64,000 nucleotides of DNA from Bacteroides sp. (GTDB lineage Bacteria > Bacteroidota > Bacteroidia > Bacteroidales > Muribaculaceae): contig JAAVDX010000014.1 in assembly GCA_014801585.1 (NCBI GenBank), positions 53,571 to 117,570 of the forward strand. The letters run 5' to 3'. The notes under the pieces were generated by a model, which was given only the letters and a program-made list of their open reading frames with translations, ran no database searches and had not been told where the DNA came from. Position numbers and translations under genes: made by a program. Below, one piece after another: positions 53,138 through 63,523 of the stretch (position 1 is the first letter of the stretch; each line of letters begins with the position of its first letter).

Positions 53138-54574
53138 ATGGGCTTTAACTCGGTCGCATTTCTGCTATTTCTTCCGATAGTGTTTCTGCTCTATTGGTTT
53201 GCATTTGGCCGACGCCTCCGATTGCAAAATGCTTTCATTGTCGTTGCGAGTTATATCTTCTACGGGTGGTGGGATATCAGATTTCTTATTCTGATATCCG
53301 CCACTACTTTTTGCAGTTACCTGAGTGGAGTCGGGATCGCCGTTTTTACAGGTAAAAGACGTAAGGCGATTCTTTGGTTAAATATTCTTATCAACCTTGG
53401 AATTCTCGGTGTATATAAATACTATAATTTCTTCGTAGGTAACCTTCAGGAATTACTTGAGCCTTTAGGAGTGAGTCTTGATTCAATCACGCTCAATCTG
53501 ATTCTACCCGTTGGCATCTCATTCTATACCTTCCAGGCTCTGAGCTATTCAATCGACGTCTACCGAGATAAAATCAAGGCTACGAAAGATGTCGTGGCGT
53601 TTTTCGCTTTTATATCTTTCTTTCCTCAACTGGTAGCCGGGCCTATTGAACGCGCCACCAACCTTCTGCCCCAATTTCTAAAAAAGCGCCATTTTGATTA
53701 TTCGACCGGTGTCGACGGATGCCGACAGATTCTATGGGGTTTCTTCAAGAAGGTCGTGCTGGCAGATAATTGTGCATTGTTTGCCAACATTGCTTTTGAC
53801 AATCCTGATGATTTCGGAGGCATCAATCTTTGGATTGGCGCGCTTTGCTTCACATTCCAGATTTATGGTGACTTCTCAGGCTATTCGGATATAGCAATCG
53901 GCACAGCAAAATTATTCAGCATCAATCTGATGCGGAATTTCAATAATCCTTATTTTTCACGCGACATAGCTGAATTCTGGAGGCGATGGCATATTTCGCT
54001 AACTACATGGTTCAGAGACTATATCTATATTCCATTGGGAGGAAGCAGGGTAAAACCTCATAAGACCCTGCGCAATACTTTTGTAATTTTTCTCGTAAGC
54101 GGTCTGTGGCATGGAGCGGAATGGACTTTTGTGGCATGGGGTGCCTATCATGCTCTGCTCTTTACTCCTCTTATACTATTAGGAAAAAACAGGAAGTATC
54201 TCAATAATCCGGGAGACGGTACGCTTCTTCCGGCGATGAAGGAATCAGTGTATATGGGCATGACGTTTCTTCTTGTCTGTATCGGATGGGTGATTTTCAG
54301 AGCTGACAATATCAGCCATGCATGGCATTATATTCATCGGATGTTTACTAATTTCCAAATTTATGGAGGCGGACCTTCGACGGCAGTATTCATATGGATC
54401 GCAATAGTAATGATTGTAGAATGGGTGGAACGCAACCGACAACATCCCTTTGACATCGCCGGACATGGACTGCTGAAATATTCCGTTTGCAGATGGATAC
54501 TCTACTTTACAATCGTGATGCTATGCTATTGTTGCAAAACTGTGCAGAGTAATTTCATATATTTCCAGTTCTAA
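53138..54574 (+). CDS. MBOAT family O-acyltransferase (AlgI-like)
   Basis: Polytopic membrane acyltransferase of 478 residues. The MBOAT catalytic His is H325 in VSGLWHGAEWTFVAWG, and the family segments FISFFPQLVAGPIERATNLLPQF and RDIAEFWRRWHISLTTWFRDYIYIPLGGSR are complete. AlgI-type enzymes bring acetyl groups across the membrane to modify polysaccharides. The next gene is an SGNH-like periplasmic protein, the usual partner that performs the transfer. The pair lies between porV and ispF. Confidence 0.92.
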   Translation: MGFNSVAFLLFLPIVFLLYWFAFGRRLRLQNAFIVVASYIFYGWWDIRFLILISATTFCSYLSGVGIAVFTGKRRKAILWLNILINLGILGVYKYYNFFVGNLQELLEPLGVSLDSITLNLILPVGISFYTFQALSYSIDVYRDKIKATKDVVAFFAFISFFPQLVAGPIERATNLLPQFLKKRHFDYSTGVDGCRQILWGFFKKVVLADNCALFANIAFDNPDDFGGINLWIGALCFTFQIYGDFSGYSDIAIGTAKLFSINLMRNFNNPYFSRDIAEFWRRWHISLTTWFRDYIYIPLGGSRVKPHKTLRNTFVIFLVSGLWHGAEWTFVAWGAYHALLFTPLILLGKNRKYLNNPGDGTLLPAMKESVYMGMTFLLVCIGWVIFRADNISHAWHYIHRMFTNFQIYGGGPSTAVFIWIAIVMIVEWVERNRQHPFDIAGHGLLKYSVCRWILYFTIVMLCYCCKTVQSNFIYFQF

Positions 54575-54604
54575 TCCATTTACCCCAAATAAAGACATTT
54601 TAAT

Positions 54605-55546
54605 ATGAAGATTTTTCTGATAAAAACCGGGGTATTTTTCGCCTGTGTATTCATCCTGATTTCTATATGGATTTATTTCGGGTTACAATGGGAATACAAG
54701 AATACTCATGTGTATATGAGCGAATACCAAAATAAGATACAGAGACTCGACACGCTTCCTTCACCTCGCGTCATAATTCTCGGGGGTAGCAATGCAGCTT
54801 TTGGATTCGATTCCGGAAGGATAGCCGACAGTCTGCAATGCAACGTTCAAAATATGGGGTTGCATGCCTCGATAGGACTTCGCTATATGCTTTCTCAGAC
54901 GGCTAACCATCTGAAAAAAGATGACATTCTGGTGATCATCCCGGAATACGAACAATTCTTCTTCGAATATAATGGCTCCGGCGACATTCTGACTCAGGCT
55001 TTTTTATATTCGGAAAAGAATTCATGGAAAGAACTGAATTTCAAACAAGCCGTCAATATCATTGATGGGTTCCCTACTATGGAATTCGGACGTAGGAAAT
55101 TGCCCAAAGAGCCACCCCATGAAGACGCATGGAATTACTCGGCATTAAATTTTAATGAGTATGGCGATGAATGCGCACATTGGAAGGCCGATAGCCTCAA
55201 GTATCCAATGGAACTGACCCAACTTGATCAGGACGACAGTAATTCTTCGATAAGCGATTACGCATTGACTGATTTTTCGTCAAAGGTAAAAAAGTTGAGG
55301 GAAGCCGGTTACAGGGTATTCATTCTTTGGCCGTCAACCATAAAAGGGAATTATGACCTTAATCATAAATCTCTGACAACTCTTCAACAACGCCTGTCTG
55401 AATACGGAATACAATTTGATGCCGGACCGGAGATGTTTCTTCACGAGGATTCCCTAATGTTTGATGCGGATTATCATGTCAGATATGAAGGGGTAGAGAG
55501 AAATACTGACCGTCTTATCAGATTTCTGAAATCTCACAAAGACTGA
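54605..55546 (+). CDS. SGNH-hydrolase-like partner of the MBOAT acyltransferase
   Basis: A 313-residue protein with one N-terminal membrane helix (LIKTGVFFACVFILISIWIYFGL). The block-I-like motif is RVIILGGSNAAFGFD with candidate nucleophile S62, and a C-terminal DADYHV holds candidate D289 and H291 (spacing is shorter than the common DxxH). It resembles DltD/AlgJ-type proteins placed after MBOAT genes. The most likely role is periplasmic transfer or removal of acetyl groups on a surface glycan. Target unknown. Confidence 0.7.
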   Translation: MKIFLIKTGVFFACVFILISIWIYFGLQWEYKNTHVYMSEYQNKIQRLDTLPSPRVIILGGSNAAFGFDSGRIADSLQCNVQNMGLHASIGLRYMLSQTANHLKKDDILVIIPEYEQFFFEYNGSGDILTQAFLYSEKNSWKELNFKQAVNIIDGFPTMEFGRRKLPKEPPHEDAWNYSALNFNEYGDECAHWKADSLKYPMELTQLDQDDSNSSISDYALTDFSSKVKKLREAGYRVFILWPSTIKGNYDLNHKSLTTLQQRLSEYGIQFDAGPEMFLHEDSLMFDADYHVRYEGVERNTDRLIRFLKSHKD

Positions 55547-55591
55547 ATGTTGAAATCGACCGATAATTTTTAATATACTACAAGATAAGTT

Positions 55592-56065
55592 ATGATACGA
55601 ATCGGACAAGGTTTTGATGTGCATCGGCTTGTGGCCGATCGCGAACTTTGGATCTGCGGAGTGAAGATTCCGCATGAACTCGGATTGTTAGGGCATAGCG
55701 ACGCCGATGTGGCGATTCATGCTCTCTGCGACGCTCTTTTAGGCGCCCTTGCTCTGGGAGATATCGGCAAACTATTTCCAGACTCCGATCCTCGATATAA
55801 AGGGATAGATTCGAAGATTCTTCTTCGCCATGTATGCGAACTAATAGTCGCGAAGGGATGGAGAATCGGGAATGTCGACCTTACGATAATGGCAGAGCGG
55901 CCCAAGTTCCGTCCGCATATCGACTCTATGCGCGAATGTCTGGCCGAAGTAATACGGATTCCGGCTGACGCAGTCTCCGTAAAAGCTACCACAACTGAGC
56001 GCCTCGGCTTCACAGGACGCGAAGAGGGTATCGCCGCTATGGCGGTAGCCCTGCTCGAATCCTGA
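55592..56065 (+). CDS. ispF: 2-C-methyl-D-erythritol 2,4-cyclodiphosphate synthase
   Basis: MEP-pathway enzyme of isoprenoid biosynthesis. 157 residues with the zinc site [12 protein letters not shown] and [20 protein letters not shown], the [11 protein letters not shown] loop, and the C-terminal [23 protein letters not shown]. Complete and of normal length. It ends the porV transcript region; a terminator follows. Confidence 0.96.
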   Translation: MIRIGQGFDVHRLVADRELWICGVKIPHELGLLGHSDADVAIHALCDALLGALALGDIGKLFPDSDPRYKGIDSKILLRHVCELIVAKGWRIGNVDLTIMAERPKFRPHIDSMRECLAEVIRIPADAVSVKATTTERLGFTGREEGIAAMAVALLES

Positions 56066-56171
56066 ACCCTCGCGATCTACCTGCAGAATCGTCAACTGAA
56101 TAATCAATAAGCAGCGCTTAAAAATAAGGAATACCCGATAGCCTAACTTTTACATACTTACGTTATAAAAG

Positions 56172-56204
56172 AACGGCGGTTGCTTGCAATCGGCCGTTTT
56201 TTTT
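56172..56204 (+). terminator. Terminator after ispF
   Basis: AACGGC-GGTTGC pairs with GCAATC-GGCCGTT (one bulge, one G-U), followed by eight Ts (56197-56204). The T-run runs into the parE promoter. Confidence 0.75.
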
Positions 56205-56214
56205 ATTATCTTTG
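56183..56214 (+). promoter_or_regulatory. Promoter for parE
   Basis: CTTG (56183-56186), 20 bases, TATCTTTG (56207-56214). It overlaps the ispF terminator stem. The leader is about 55 bases. Confidence 0.65.
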
Positions 56215-56273
56215 CATGAACACGTAGTTTCTTACTACCTGACCGATTTTTATATTTCGATTGATACCCAATT

Positions 56274-58358
56274 ATGAACGCCGCCGATAACGATATTTTT
56301 TCTTTCGACAATTCCCGAGATGAGCAGGCAGCTCAATATCCCGATGCGTCAGACTCTCAGGCAAAGCCCTCCGATCATGCTTCAACAGAAGCCGACAGCG
56401 GAGACGACATAGCTACACCCGTAGCAAAGGGGAAAGCCTCCGACTACGATGAAAGTTCGATCCAGACTCTTGAATGGAATGAGCATATTCGTCGTCGTCC
56501 GGGCATGTATATCGGCAAACTCGGCGACGGTTCTCACGCCGAAGATGGTATCTACGTCCTCGTCAAGGAGGCCGTAGACAACTCTATCGATGAATTTAAT
56601 TCCGGATTCGGCAAGCGAATAGATATCACAATCGATGAGGAAGGGACTGTCACGGTACGCGACTTTGGCCGAGGCATACCGCTGGGAAAGGTTAAGGAGG
56701 TAGCTTCGGAAATCAATACAGGCGGCAAGTTTGACAGCAAAACTTTCCAGAAATCTGTCGGTCTGAATGGCGTCGGCCTAAAAGCTGTAAATGCAATGTC
56801 GACTTTTTGTGAAGTATCTTCCTTCCGCGACGGCAAGACGGTCAGCGTATCATTCGAACGCGGCAAACTTATCAATCACACCGATCAGCTCCCCTCTAAG
56901 GAAGAGAACGGAACTCTTATAAAGTTTCATCCTGATCCGGAACTCTTTAAGAACTATCGTTTCCATCTCGACTTTGTGGAGACGATGGTCAACAACTATA
57001 CATATCTCAACACCGGTCTTCAGATCTATTTCAACGGGAAGCGTTATCTCTCGCGCCACGGGTTGGCAGATCTGCTCAAGGAGCGTCTGAGTGCCGATCC
57101 TCTCTATCCGGTAATTCATCTTAAGAGTGATGACATAGAAGCTGTAATTACTCATACCGACCAATATGGAGAAGAGTATTATTCTTTCGTCAATGGTCAG
57201 TATACGACTCAGGGTGGAACCCATCTGACCGCTTTCCGCGAACATCTCACCCGTACGATCAAGGAATTTTCCGGTAAAGGATATGAGTTTTCTGATATCC
57301 GCAATGGCATTGTAGCAGCAGTCTCAGTGCGTATTCAGGAACCGGTGTTCGAATCGCAGACGAAGACCAAACTCGGATCGGCAAAAATCGAACCGAAGGA
57401 GGATGCCATCACAGTCAATAAATTCGTAGGCGACTACATAAAGAAGGAACTCGACGACTATCTGCATAAGCACACAGATACGGCTGAAGCCATGATGCGC
57501 AAAGTGGCAGCTTCGGAAAAGGAACGAAAGGCTATGGCCGGAGTGACGAAACTGGCTCGCGAAAAGGCGAAAAAAGTAAGCCTTCACAACAGCAAACTTC
57601 GCGACTGCCGTGTCCACTATTCCGATCAGCTTGCCAAGAGTGCAAAGGAAGATCGTCGGGATGAGTCGGCAATTTTTATTACCGAGGGTCTGTCGGCTAC
57701 AGGCACAATTACGAAGGTACGCGATGCCAAGACTCAGGCAGTGTTTTCACTTCGCGGTAAACCGCTCAATTCTTATGGGATGACCCAGCAGATTGTATAT
57801 AAAAATGATGAGTTCAATCTGCTTCAGGCTGCGCTCAATATTGAGGACGGTATCGAAGGATTGCGCTATAATAAGGTGATCATTGCTACGGATGCTGATG
57901 TCGACGGAATGCATATCCGCCTTCTGATCATTACGTTCTTCCTTATGTTCTTTCCTGATCTTATCAAGAAAGGCCATGTCTATATTCTTCAGACTCCCCT
58001 CTTCCGAGTCCGCAATAAGAAAGTGACCCGACGCGGAAAGAAGGGACGCAAGAAGGCCTCATCGGAGGAGAATGAGGAGGAACGTGACACATATTATTGC
58101 TACACTGATGAGGAGCGGCAGGCTGCAATAGCAAAATTCGGAGCTAACGCTGAAATCACACGATTCAAAGGTCTTGGTGAGATCAACGATGTGGAGTTTG
58201 CGGAGTTTATCGGTCCGAATATGCGCCTTGATCCCGTCACTCTCGAAAGTGGCGAGTCGGTCGGAAAATTACTTGAGTTCTATATGGGCAAGAACACGAT
58301 GGATCGCCAGAATTTTATCATTGACAATCTTGTCGTGGAAAACGATTCCGAAATATGA
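56274..58358 (+). CDS. parE: DNA topoisomerase IV subunit B
   Basis: ATPase subunit of topoisomerase IV. 694 residues. After an acidic, low-complexity N-terminal extension of about 60 residues, the GHKL ATPase starts ([47 protein letters not shown]). The TOPRIM domain has ITEGLSATG and [10 protein letters not shown], and the C-terminus has [21 protein letters not shown] carries ITEGLSATG where gyrase-type subunits read EGDSAGGxA, a ParE-of-Bacteroidetes feature. coaD overlaps the stop by four bases. Confidence 0.92.
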   Translation: MNAADNDIFSFDNSRDEQAAQYPDASDSQAKPSDHASTEADSGDDIATPVAKGKASDYDESSIQTLEWNEHIRRRPGMYIGKLGDGSHAEDGIYVLVKEAVDNSIDEFNSGFGKRIDITIDEEGTVTVRDFGRGIPLGKVKEVASEINTGGKFDSKTFQKSVGLNGVGLKAVNAMSTFCEVSSFRDGKTVSVSFERGKLINHTDQLPSKEENGTLIKFHPDPELFKNYRFHLDFVETMVNNYTYLNTGLQIYFNGKRYLSRHGLADLLKERLSADPLYPVIHLKSDDIEAVITHTDQYGEEYYSFVNGQYTTQGGTHLTAFREHLTRTIKEFSGKGYEFSDIRNGIVAAVSVRIQEPVFESQTKTKLGSAKIEPKEDAITVNKFVGDYIKKELDDYLHKHTDTAEAMMRKVAASEKERKAMAGVTKLAREKAKKVSLHNSKLRDCRVHYSDQLAKSAKEDRRDESAIFITEGLSATGTITKVRDAKTQAVFSLRGKPLNSYGMTQQIVYKNDEFNLLQAALNIEDGIEGLRYNKVIIATDADVDGMHIRLLIITFFLMFFPDLIKKGHVYILQTPLFRVRNKKVTRRGKKGRKKASSEENEEERDTYYCYTDEERQAAIAKFGANAEITRFKGLGEINDVEFAEFIGPNMRLDPVTLESGESVGKLLEFYMGKNTMDRQNFIIDNLVVENDSEI

Positions 58359-58837
58359 AAGCGATATTTCCGGGAAGTTTCAATCCCTTCACAAAAGGAC
58401 ATCTTGACATTCTGAGCCGAGCATTGCAGATGTTCGAGCATGTCGTAGTAGCAATCGGCTATAATGAAAAGAAAGGGCAGTCGGAAGAATCGGCTGCCAA
58501 TCTGCAACAGCTGAAAGGACTTTTAGCCAATTGTTCACGCGTCAGTGTGATCCGATATTCAGATCTGACAGTTGACGCCGCGCGGCGTCATGGCGCAGGG
58601 GTGATTGTGCGCGGTTTCCGTAATTCGATAGATGCCGAGTACGAGCGCCAGCTCGCAGCTACCAACTATCGGATCTCAGATGGAAAGATTGATACTGTGC
58701 TTATTGCCTCCCGTCCGGAATATGAAATTATTTCTTCATCAATGGTAAGAGAGCTGTCTCATTTCGGCCATCCGACAGGTGAATATCTCCCTACAGAGGA
58801 GGAATGTTTTATGGCCTGTGAAGCTGTGGCAATCTAA
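58355..58837 (+). CDS. coaD: Phosphopantetheine adenylyltransferase
   Basis: Fourth step of coenzyme A synthesis from pantothenate. 160 residues with the nucleotidyl transferase motif [33 protein letters not shown], and the [13 protein letters not shown] motif at the C-terminus. The ATGA overlap with parE means translational coupling; this gene order is common in Bacteroidales. Confidence 0.96.
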   Translation: MKAIFPGSFNPFTKGHLDILSRALQMFEHVVVAIGYNEKKGQSEESAANLQQLKGLLANCSRVSVIRYSDLTVDAARRHGAGVIVRGFRNSIDAEYERQLAATNYRISDGKIDTVLIASRPEYEIISSSMVRELSHFGHPTGEYLPTEEECFMACEAVAI

Positions 58838-58947
58838 TCGAACTATATCCCGCTGTTGCCGATAATGATTTAAACCTTTCATATAAATCCGGCTCTGAAT
58901 CTCTGATAATCACTTGATATAAACTCTCTCACTAAATTTCGATAATT

Positions 58948-60597
58948 ATGAAATTACGCAATATAATTCCGGCTTTCCTGCTGGCTGCCTCGGCTGCCGG
59001 AGCTGTCTGTGCCGCGAATCCGTTTGATATTTTCAATAAGCGTCCGGAAGCGTCTCCATATCAGAAACTGATGATGGCAGAAAGGGCCATAACCCAGTTG
59101 TATGTAGATTCTGTGGATGAAAACAAACTTGTGGAGGATGCCATAAAGGGGATGCTTGAGAAGCTCGATCCCCACTCCTCCTATTCCTCTCCGGAAGAGA
59201 CCCGCGAACTCAACGAACCGTTGCAAGGCAATTTCTCAGGAATCGGTATCAGCTATAATATGAATACCGATACTCTATACGTAATTCAGACAGTAGCGGG
59301 AGGTCCGTCGGAAAGAGTCGGTATCCTTGCCGGCGACCGTATCATTGCCGTCAATGACACTGCCATAGCGGGAGTGAAGATGAAAAACAATGACATCCAG
59401 AAGCGCCTGCGTGGGCCTAAAGGTACGGAAGTGGATGTCAAAGTGTTGCGCTATGATTCAGCGATTCCCGATACGATCGATTTCAGAATTACACGTGCGG
59501 ATATCCCAATCTATTCCGTCGACGCCGCCTATATGGTAGATCCTAAGACGGGGTTCATACGTCTGAATAAGTTTGCGGCCGACACTCCGAAGGAGGTGCG
59601 GGAAGCTATCACCCGATTAAAGAAGGAGGGTATGACCCAACTGATTCTTGACCTTACCGACAATGGCGGGGGGTATCTCAACGCTGCCGTCGAACTCCTC
59701 GGCGAGCTTCTTAGCCCGGGTCAGTTGGCTGTCTATACGGAAGGCCTCAACTCTCCTCGATATGATGCATACGCCGAACCATCAGCCGGAAAGGGCCTCT
59801 TCGGCGACGGGCGTGTCGTCGTAATGATGAACCAGTATAGCGCTTCTGCTTCAGAGATTACCGCCGGCGCACTTCAGGATCATGATCGTGCGCTGATTGT
59901 AGGGCGTCGTTCATTCGGCAAAGGCCTTGTGCAACGTCCGGTGACTCTTCCTGACGGATCGATGATACGTCTGACAGTGGCCCACTACTACACTCCGTCA
60001 GGGCGCGACATTCAGAAACCTTATGAAAAAGGTGATGAGGAGGCCTATCGCAGAGATATTGAGGATCGCTTCAATCACGGCGAACTGATGCATGAAGATA
60101 GTATTCATCTCTCGGATTCTACACAATACAAGACCTTGCGTCTGGGTCGCACCGTATATGCCGGAGGTGGAATTATGCCCGACCGCTTCGTGGGTCTTGA
60201 CACAACCGCCTACACTAAATATTATCGCAATGTCGTAGCAAAAGGGCTCGTCAATCGCTTCGTAATCAAATATGTCGATGCCAATCGCTCAGAACTAAAG
60301 AAGAAATATCGCAACGATGACCAGTTTGTTGACAAATTTGAAGTCACCGATGAGATGCTTGCTTCTCTACGGAAACTTGCTGACGACGAAGGGATCGAAT
60401 TCAATCAGGAACAATACGACCGTTCATTGCCCCTTTTCCGGATGTCGATTAAAGGTCTGATCGGACGCGACCTTTTTGAACAAGCCACCTATCATAAGGT
60501 CTACAACCGCTTTGACCCGATCTTCAACGAAGCCTACCGACTCATAAATTCTCAGGATTACACAACTCTGCTTCCTCCTTCTCCATCAAAGAAATGA
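58948..60597 (+). CDS. C-terminal processing peptidase, S41 family with PDZ domain
   Basis: Periplasmic serine protease of 549 residues. The signal peptide is IIPAFLLAASAAGAVCA. A PDZ domain spans about 95-180 (GISYNMNTDTLYVIQTVAGG, LAGDRIIAVNDTAI). The S41 core has FIRLNKFAADT, LILDLTDNGGGYLNAAVEL, the nucleophile motif QYSASASEITAGALQDHDRA and the catalytic Lys in RRSFGKGLVQ. The C-terminal 180 residues form a helical extension ending in LPPSPSKK. It could process or degrade envelope proteins. The next gene overlaps its stop by four bases. Confidence 0.93.
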   Translation: MKLRNIIPAFLLAASAAGAVCAANPFDIFNKRPEASPYQKLMMAERAITQLYVDSVDENKLVEDAIKGMLEKLDPHSSYSSPEETRELNEPLQGNFSGIGISYNMNTDTLYVIQTVAGGPSERVGILAGDRIIAVNDTAIAGVKMKNNDIQKRLRGPKGTEVDVKVLRYDSAIPDTIDFRITRADIPIYSVDAAYMVDPKTGFIRLNKFAADTPKEVREAITRLKKEGMTQLILDLTDNGGGYLNAAVELLGELLSPGQLAVYTEGLNSPRYDAYAEPSAGKGLFGDGRVVVMMNQYSASASEITAGALQDHDRALIVGRRSFGKGLVQRPVTLPDGSMIRLTVAHYYTPSGRDIQKPYEKGDEEAYRRDIEDRFNHGELMHEDSIHLSDSTQYKTLRLGRTVYAGGGIMPDRFVGLDTTAYTKYYRNVVAKGLVNRFVIKYVDANRSELKKKYRNDDQFVDKFEVTDEMLASLRKLADDEGIEFNQEQYDRSLPLFRMSIKGLIGRDLFEQATYHKVYNRFDPIFNEAYRLINSQDYTTLLPPSPSKK

Positions 60598-62234
60598 AAC
60601 GGACCGTCATATCCTTCCTCCTCCCCTTAGCCTTTTTAGCCGCGCAAGCCAAAGAATATAACACGTGTGGGTGTGGATGTAACTGCTTAGCCGGAGCTGA
60701 GCATTGCACCTGCGGCTGCACACCCTTCAGCTTTACCTTCTCTGATATCCCTAAAGAGATGGCGGAACTACCTACCGATTCACTAATCGTAGAGTACTAT
60801 AAGGCATTCCCTCCCCGAATTGAAGAACCTCGGGTATTCTCCGGCTATCGTTCTCTCTATATCCCTTCTTTCACGATTCCACCCTATCGATTCCGGATGA
60901 ATCCGAAGAAGAATGCTTATGATCGCGATCGGTATGCGGGTATTCTTTATGATGCACCCGTAGATTCGGCTGATTTGGAGGAGGGGGATGAAGTGCTTTA
61001 TATATCCGATTATCTTAAGCAACAGCGTCAGGAAGCGTTGATGGGAGACTCTCTAACGCGGCCCTATATAGAATTTGACACTCCTCCGACTCAGGTAGTG
61101 CCGTCAGAAACTCTACAGACATACGAGACGGCCACCCAAGCGTATCTTGACGATGATGGCGAACCGGATGCAATGCCGACCTTGCAGGCTATCCCCCATT
61201 GGTTAAGTGTCGCAATGACAGCCGAGCGTCTTCGTCAGGATATGATCTATCGGCTTATGGCTACCAATCCCAAAAACATTCAGTATGTTTACTGGGATCT
61301 CCCCGTTCCACCGCGTTTGCCCGAGGAAGACAATTCATTCGCGGGCTTCCTGAAGCGTCTTGATTTGCCATCAATCGACACTTCGGCAGCCGTAATTCCG
61401 GATGCGAATGTCCGCCATATCAATTGGCTACATACCGTAGGAGGAGGTCTGCAACTATCTCAGGCCTATATTAGCCGCAACTGGTATCAGGGAGGAAATA
61501 ACTATCTGGCAGTGCTCTTCAATTTCAACTGGAATGTGACGCTCAATACAGTGTATCATCCCAACTTGCTTTTCGTATCTGATCTGAGCTATAAATTAGC
61601 AGTCAATTCCAATCCGAAAGGATCGGTCCACGATTATTCTATCTCGCAGGATCAGTTTCAATACACACTTAAGACCGGTGTCAAGGCCCGCGACAAATGG
61701 TTCTACTCTCTCAACCTGCTCTTCAAGACCCAGTTCTTTACAGCCTATGCTGACGATTCCGACAATCTGAAAGCCAAATTCCTTTCCCCCGCAGAATTTA
61801 ATGCCGGTCTGGGTTTGACTTACAATACAAAGGCTCTGAAGAATCGTCTGTCACTATCAGTCTCCATCGCACCGATCTCCTATAATCTAAAAGCATGCCC
61901 GTCGATGAAGATCGACCATGCTCAATTCAATATCCTGCCGGAGCGAAAGACCCGCTCTGAATTCGGTTCGAATGCGGAGTTGAACCTGATGTGGAACATC
62001 ACGGATAATATCTCATGGAAGTCGCGCGTCTTTCTATTCTCCAACTATTCATATTTCCAGGCTGACTGGGAGAATACGTTCAACTTCACAATCAACCGGT
62101 TTCTCTCAACACAACTCTATGTCTATCCCCGCTTCGACTCTTCGGCTGACCGCAACGTTTCGAAATGGCGCTATTGGCAGTTTAAGGAGATTCTTAGTTT
62201 CGGCTTGAGTTACACGTTCTCTACCAAACCATGA
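60594..62234 (+). CDS. DUF3078-like outer membrane protein with N-terminal cysteine cluster
   Basis: A 546-residue exported protein. The signal peptide (TVISFLLPLAFLAAQA) is followed at once by CGCGCNCLAGAEHCTCGC: seven Cys at 25, 27, 29, 31, 38, 40 and 42. The C-terminal half is a beta-barrel pattern with the DUF3078-like NWYQGGNNYLAVLFNFNWNV and a final strand ILSFGLSYTFSTKP. The middle (about 60-280) is Pro/Tyr-rich and unrecognised. The Cys cluster resembles a metal-binding module rather than a lipobox. It overlaps both neighbours by four bases, so it is coupled with the Ctp protease. Confidence 0.72.
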   Translation: MKRTVISFLLPLAFLAAQAKEYNTCGCGCNCLAGAEHCTCGCTPFSFTFSDIPKEMAELPTDSLIVEYYKAFPPRIEEPRVFSGYRSLYIPSFTIPPYRFRMNPKKNAYDRDRYAGILYDAPVDSADLEEGDEVLYISDYLKQQRQEALMGDSLTRPYIEFDTPPTQVVPSETLQTYETATQAYLDDDGEPDAMPTLQAIPHWLSVAMTAERLRQDMIYRLMATNPKNIQYVYWDLPVPPRLPEEDNSFAGFLKRLDLPSIDTSAAVIPDANVRHINWLHTVGGGLQLSQAYISRNWYQGGNNYLAVLFNFNWNVTLNTVYHPNLLFVSDLSYKLAVNSNPKGSVHDYSISQDQFQYTLKTGVKARDKWFYSLNLLFKTQFFTAYADDSDNLKAKFLSPAEFNAGLGLTYNTKALKNRLSLSVSIAPISYNLKACPSMKIDHAQFNILPERKTRSEFGSNAELNLMWNITDNISWKSRVFLFSNYSYFQADWENTFNFTINRFLSTQLYVYPRFDSSADRNVSKWRYWQFKEILSFGLSYTFSTKP

Positions 62235-62887
62235 TGCCAAGATCAAAGGGAATTCGGAGCAGCTCTTTAAGAATTGCCGGAGTGATGGCTATAAGCGTAA
62301 TAGCGATAAATGCCTTTCCCAAGTCATTAAAGACAGATACACAACCATCGCATTGCGCTACCATCCGAGAAACAGGTTACAAATTCCCGGCCGATCTCGA
62401 TCGGGAATCAGCTGCTGAGGTACTATCTTACCTTCCGCTGAGGGGTCCGGAAGGATTGTGGGAATTTGAGCCGGATGAGGTCACTTTGATGATTCTTGCA
62501 GATAAGCAGTACCCCGGACAATACGGGATTTACGTGGTAGATGCTGTCGATTGCAGACTGCAGCCGGGATTGCGCATCGGCTATCTGGAGGAATCACTCG
62601 ATAGAAATTCTTTCCATCTGAGGCTTATGTCACATTGGAAAAAGAATAGCGTTGATCTTCCCGTAAAAGGAGCCGCCACATTGAATGATAAGGATGGCAT
62701 TCTTAAGATAGAGGGGGGAAGTCTCAAATTCTCAATTTCTCCGTCAATAGTGCTTCCTAATCTTCTATCGTTGCTGCGACTCCGCGTAGGAATTAAACTC
62801 AATAATCCAGAGCAAAATCTACCTACCGGCTTGCGACGCGTCTACCCTACAGTATCGGGACTCACAGAGATTCCCGCATGGCTATAA
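62231..62887 (+). CDS. Hypothetical exported protein
   Basis: A 218-residue protein I do not recognise. It has a basic N-terminus and hydrophobic stretch (IAGVMAISVIAINAF) that could be a signal peptide or anchor. The mature chain has beta-type segments, GLWEFEPDEVTLMILADKQY and GQYGIYVVDAVDC, and a C-terminal SLLRLRVGIKLNNPEQNLP. Its start overlaps the previous stop by four bases, so it is probably made together with the Ctp protease and the cysteine-cluster protein. Confidence 0.65.
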   Translation: MMPRSKGIRSSSLRIAGVMAISVIAINAFPKSLKTDTQPSHCATIRETGYKFPADLDRESAAEVLSYLPLRGPEGLWEFEPDEVTLMILADKQYPGQYGIYVVDAVDCRLQPGLRIGYLEESLDRNSFHLRLMSHWKKNSVDLPVKGAATLNDKDGILKIEGGSLKFSISPSIVLPNLLSLLRLRVGIKLNNPEQNLPTGLRRVYPTVSGLTEIPAWL

Positions 62888-62943
62888 CTATTATCTCCTT
62901 AAGGTTAAACTAAAATAGGACTTGCCCGAATTAGCATATCAGT

Positions 62944-63492
62944 ATGAAAGTTTTAAATCGTATTCTTCTGAAAGCTATTCTATACTCCGCTATAACAGTC
63001 GGGTGCGGACTGACAGTCGTATGGATAACCTCAACGTATATCATCGCAAAGAAGATTACTCTGAAGATGAAGTCGCCGACTGCAACTTCGGCAAAAGGGA
63101 ATAAAGGCAAAGGAGATTATTCCGGATATAACCCCGAGCCCCTGGAAGCTGATTCAATTCAATTCTTTCATTGGGCACCGGGAATATCATTTAGCGGATA
63201 TGACAAACCCTATAATAGCAACCGGGAGACATTTCTTATCACCAACGATTCGCCACAACACGTCTCAGCAATTGAAGTACGTCTGACTTATCGGGATCTG
63301 CAGGGTAGGATGCTTCACTCTCGCGACGAGAAAATCACAATAGCTATCCCACCTGGCGAGACCCGCCAGACATCTATTAAAAGTTTCGACACTCAATCCA
63401 CATACTATTATACAAAAAGCCGGCCGCCACGCAATGGCGGGCAGCCGTTTGAGGTCAGTATTATTCCAATAAAATTATTTATCCCACGTTGA
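62944..63492 (+). CDS. Membrane-anchored protein with FxLYD-like domain
   Basis: A 182-residue protein. An N-terminal helix (ILLKAILYSAITVGCGLTVVW) anchors it. After a linker rich in Lys, Gly and Ser (SPTATSAKGNKGKGDYSG), the C-terminal 90 residues form an FxLYD-like or immunoglobulin-like fold (VSAIEVRLTYRDLQGRMLHS, KITIAIPPGETRQTSIKSFD). The function of such domains is protein or ligand binding in the envelope; here it is unknown. The start at 62944 is the first ATG after the upstream gene and gives a full anchor. Confidence 0.68.
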   Translation: MKVLNRILLKAILYSAITVGCGLTVVWITSTYIIAKKITLKMKSPTATSAKGNKGKGDYSGYNPEPLEADSIQFFHWAPGISFSGYDKPYNSNRETFLITNDSPQHVSAIEVRLTYRDLQGRMLHSRDEKITIAIPPGETRQTSIKSFDTQSTYYYTKSRPPRNGGQPFEVSIIPIKLFIPR

Positions 63493-63523
63493 TTCCTGAT
63501 AATTAAAACATTGTCAGCGATAA

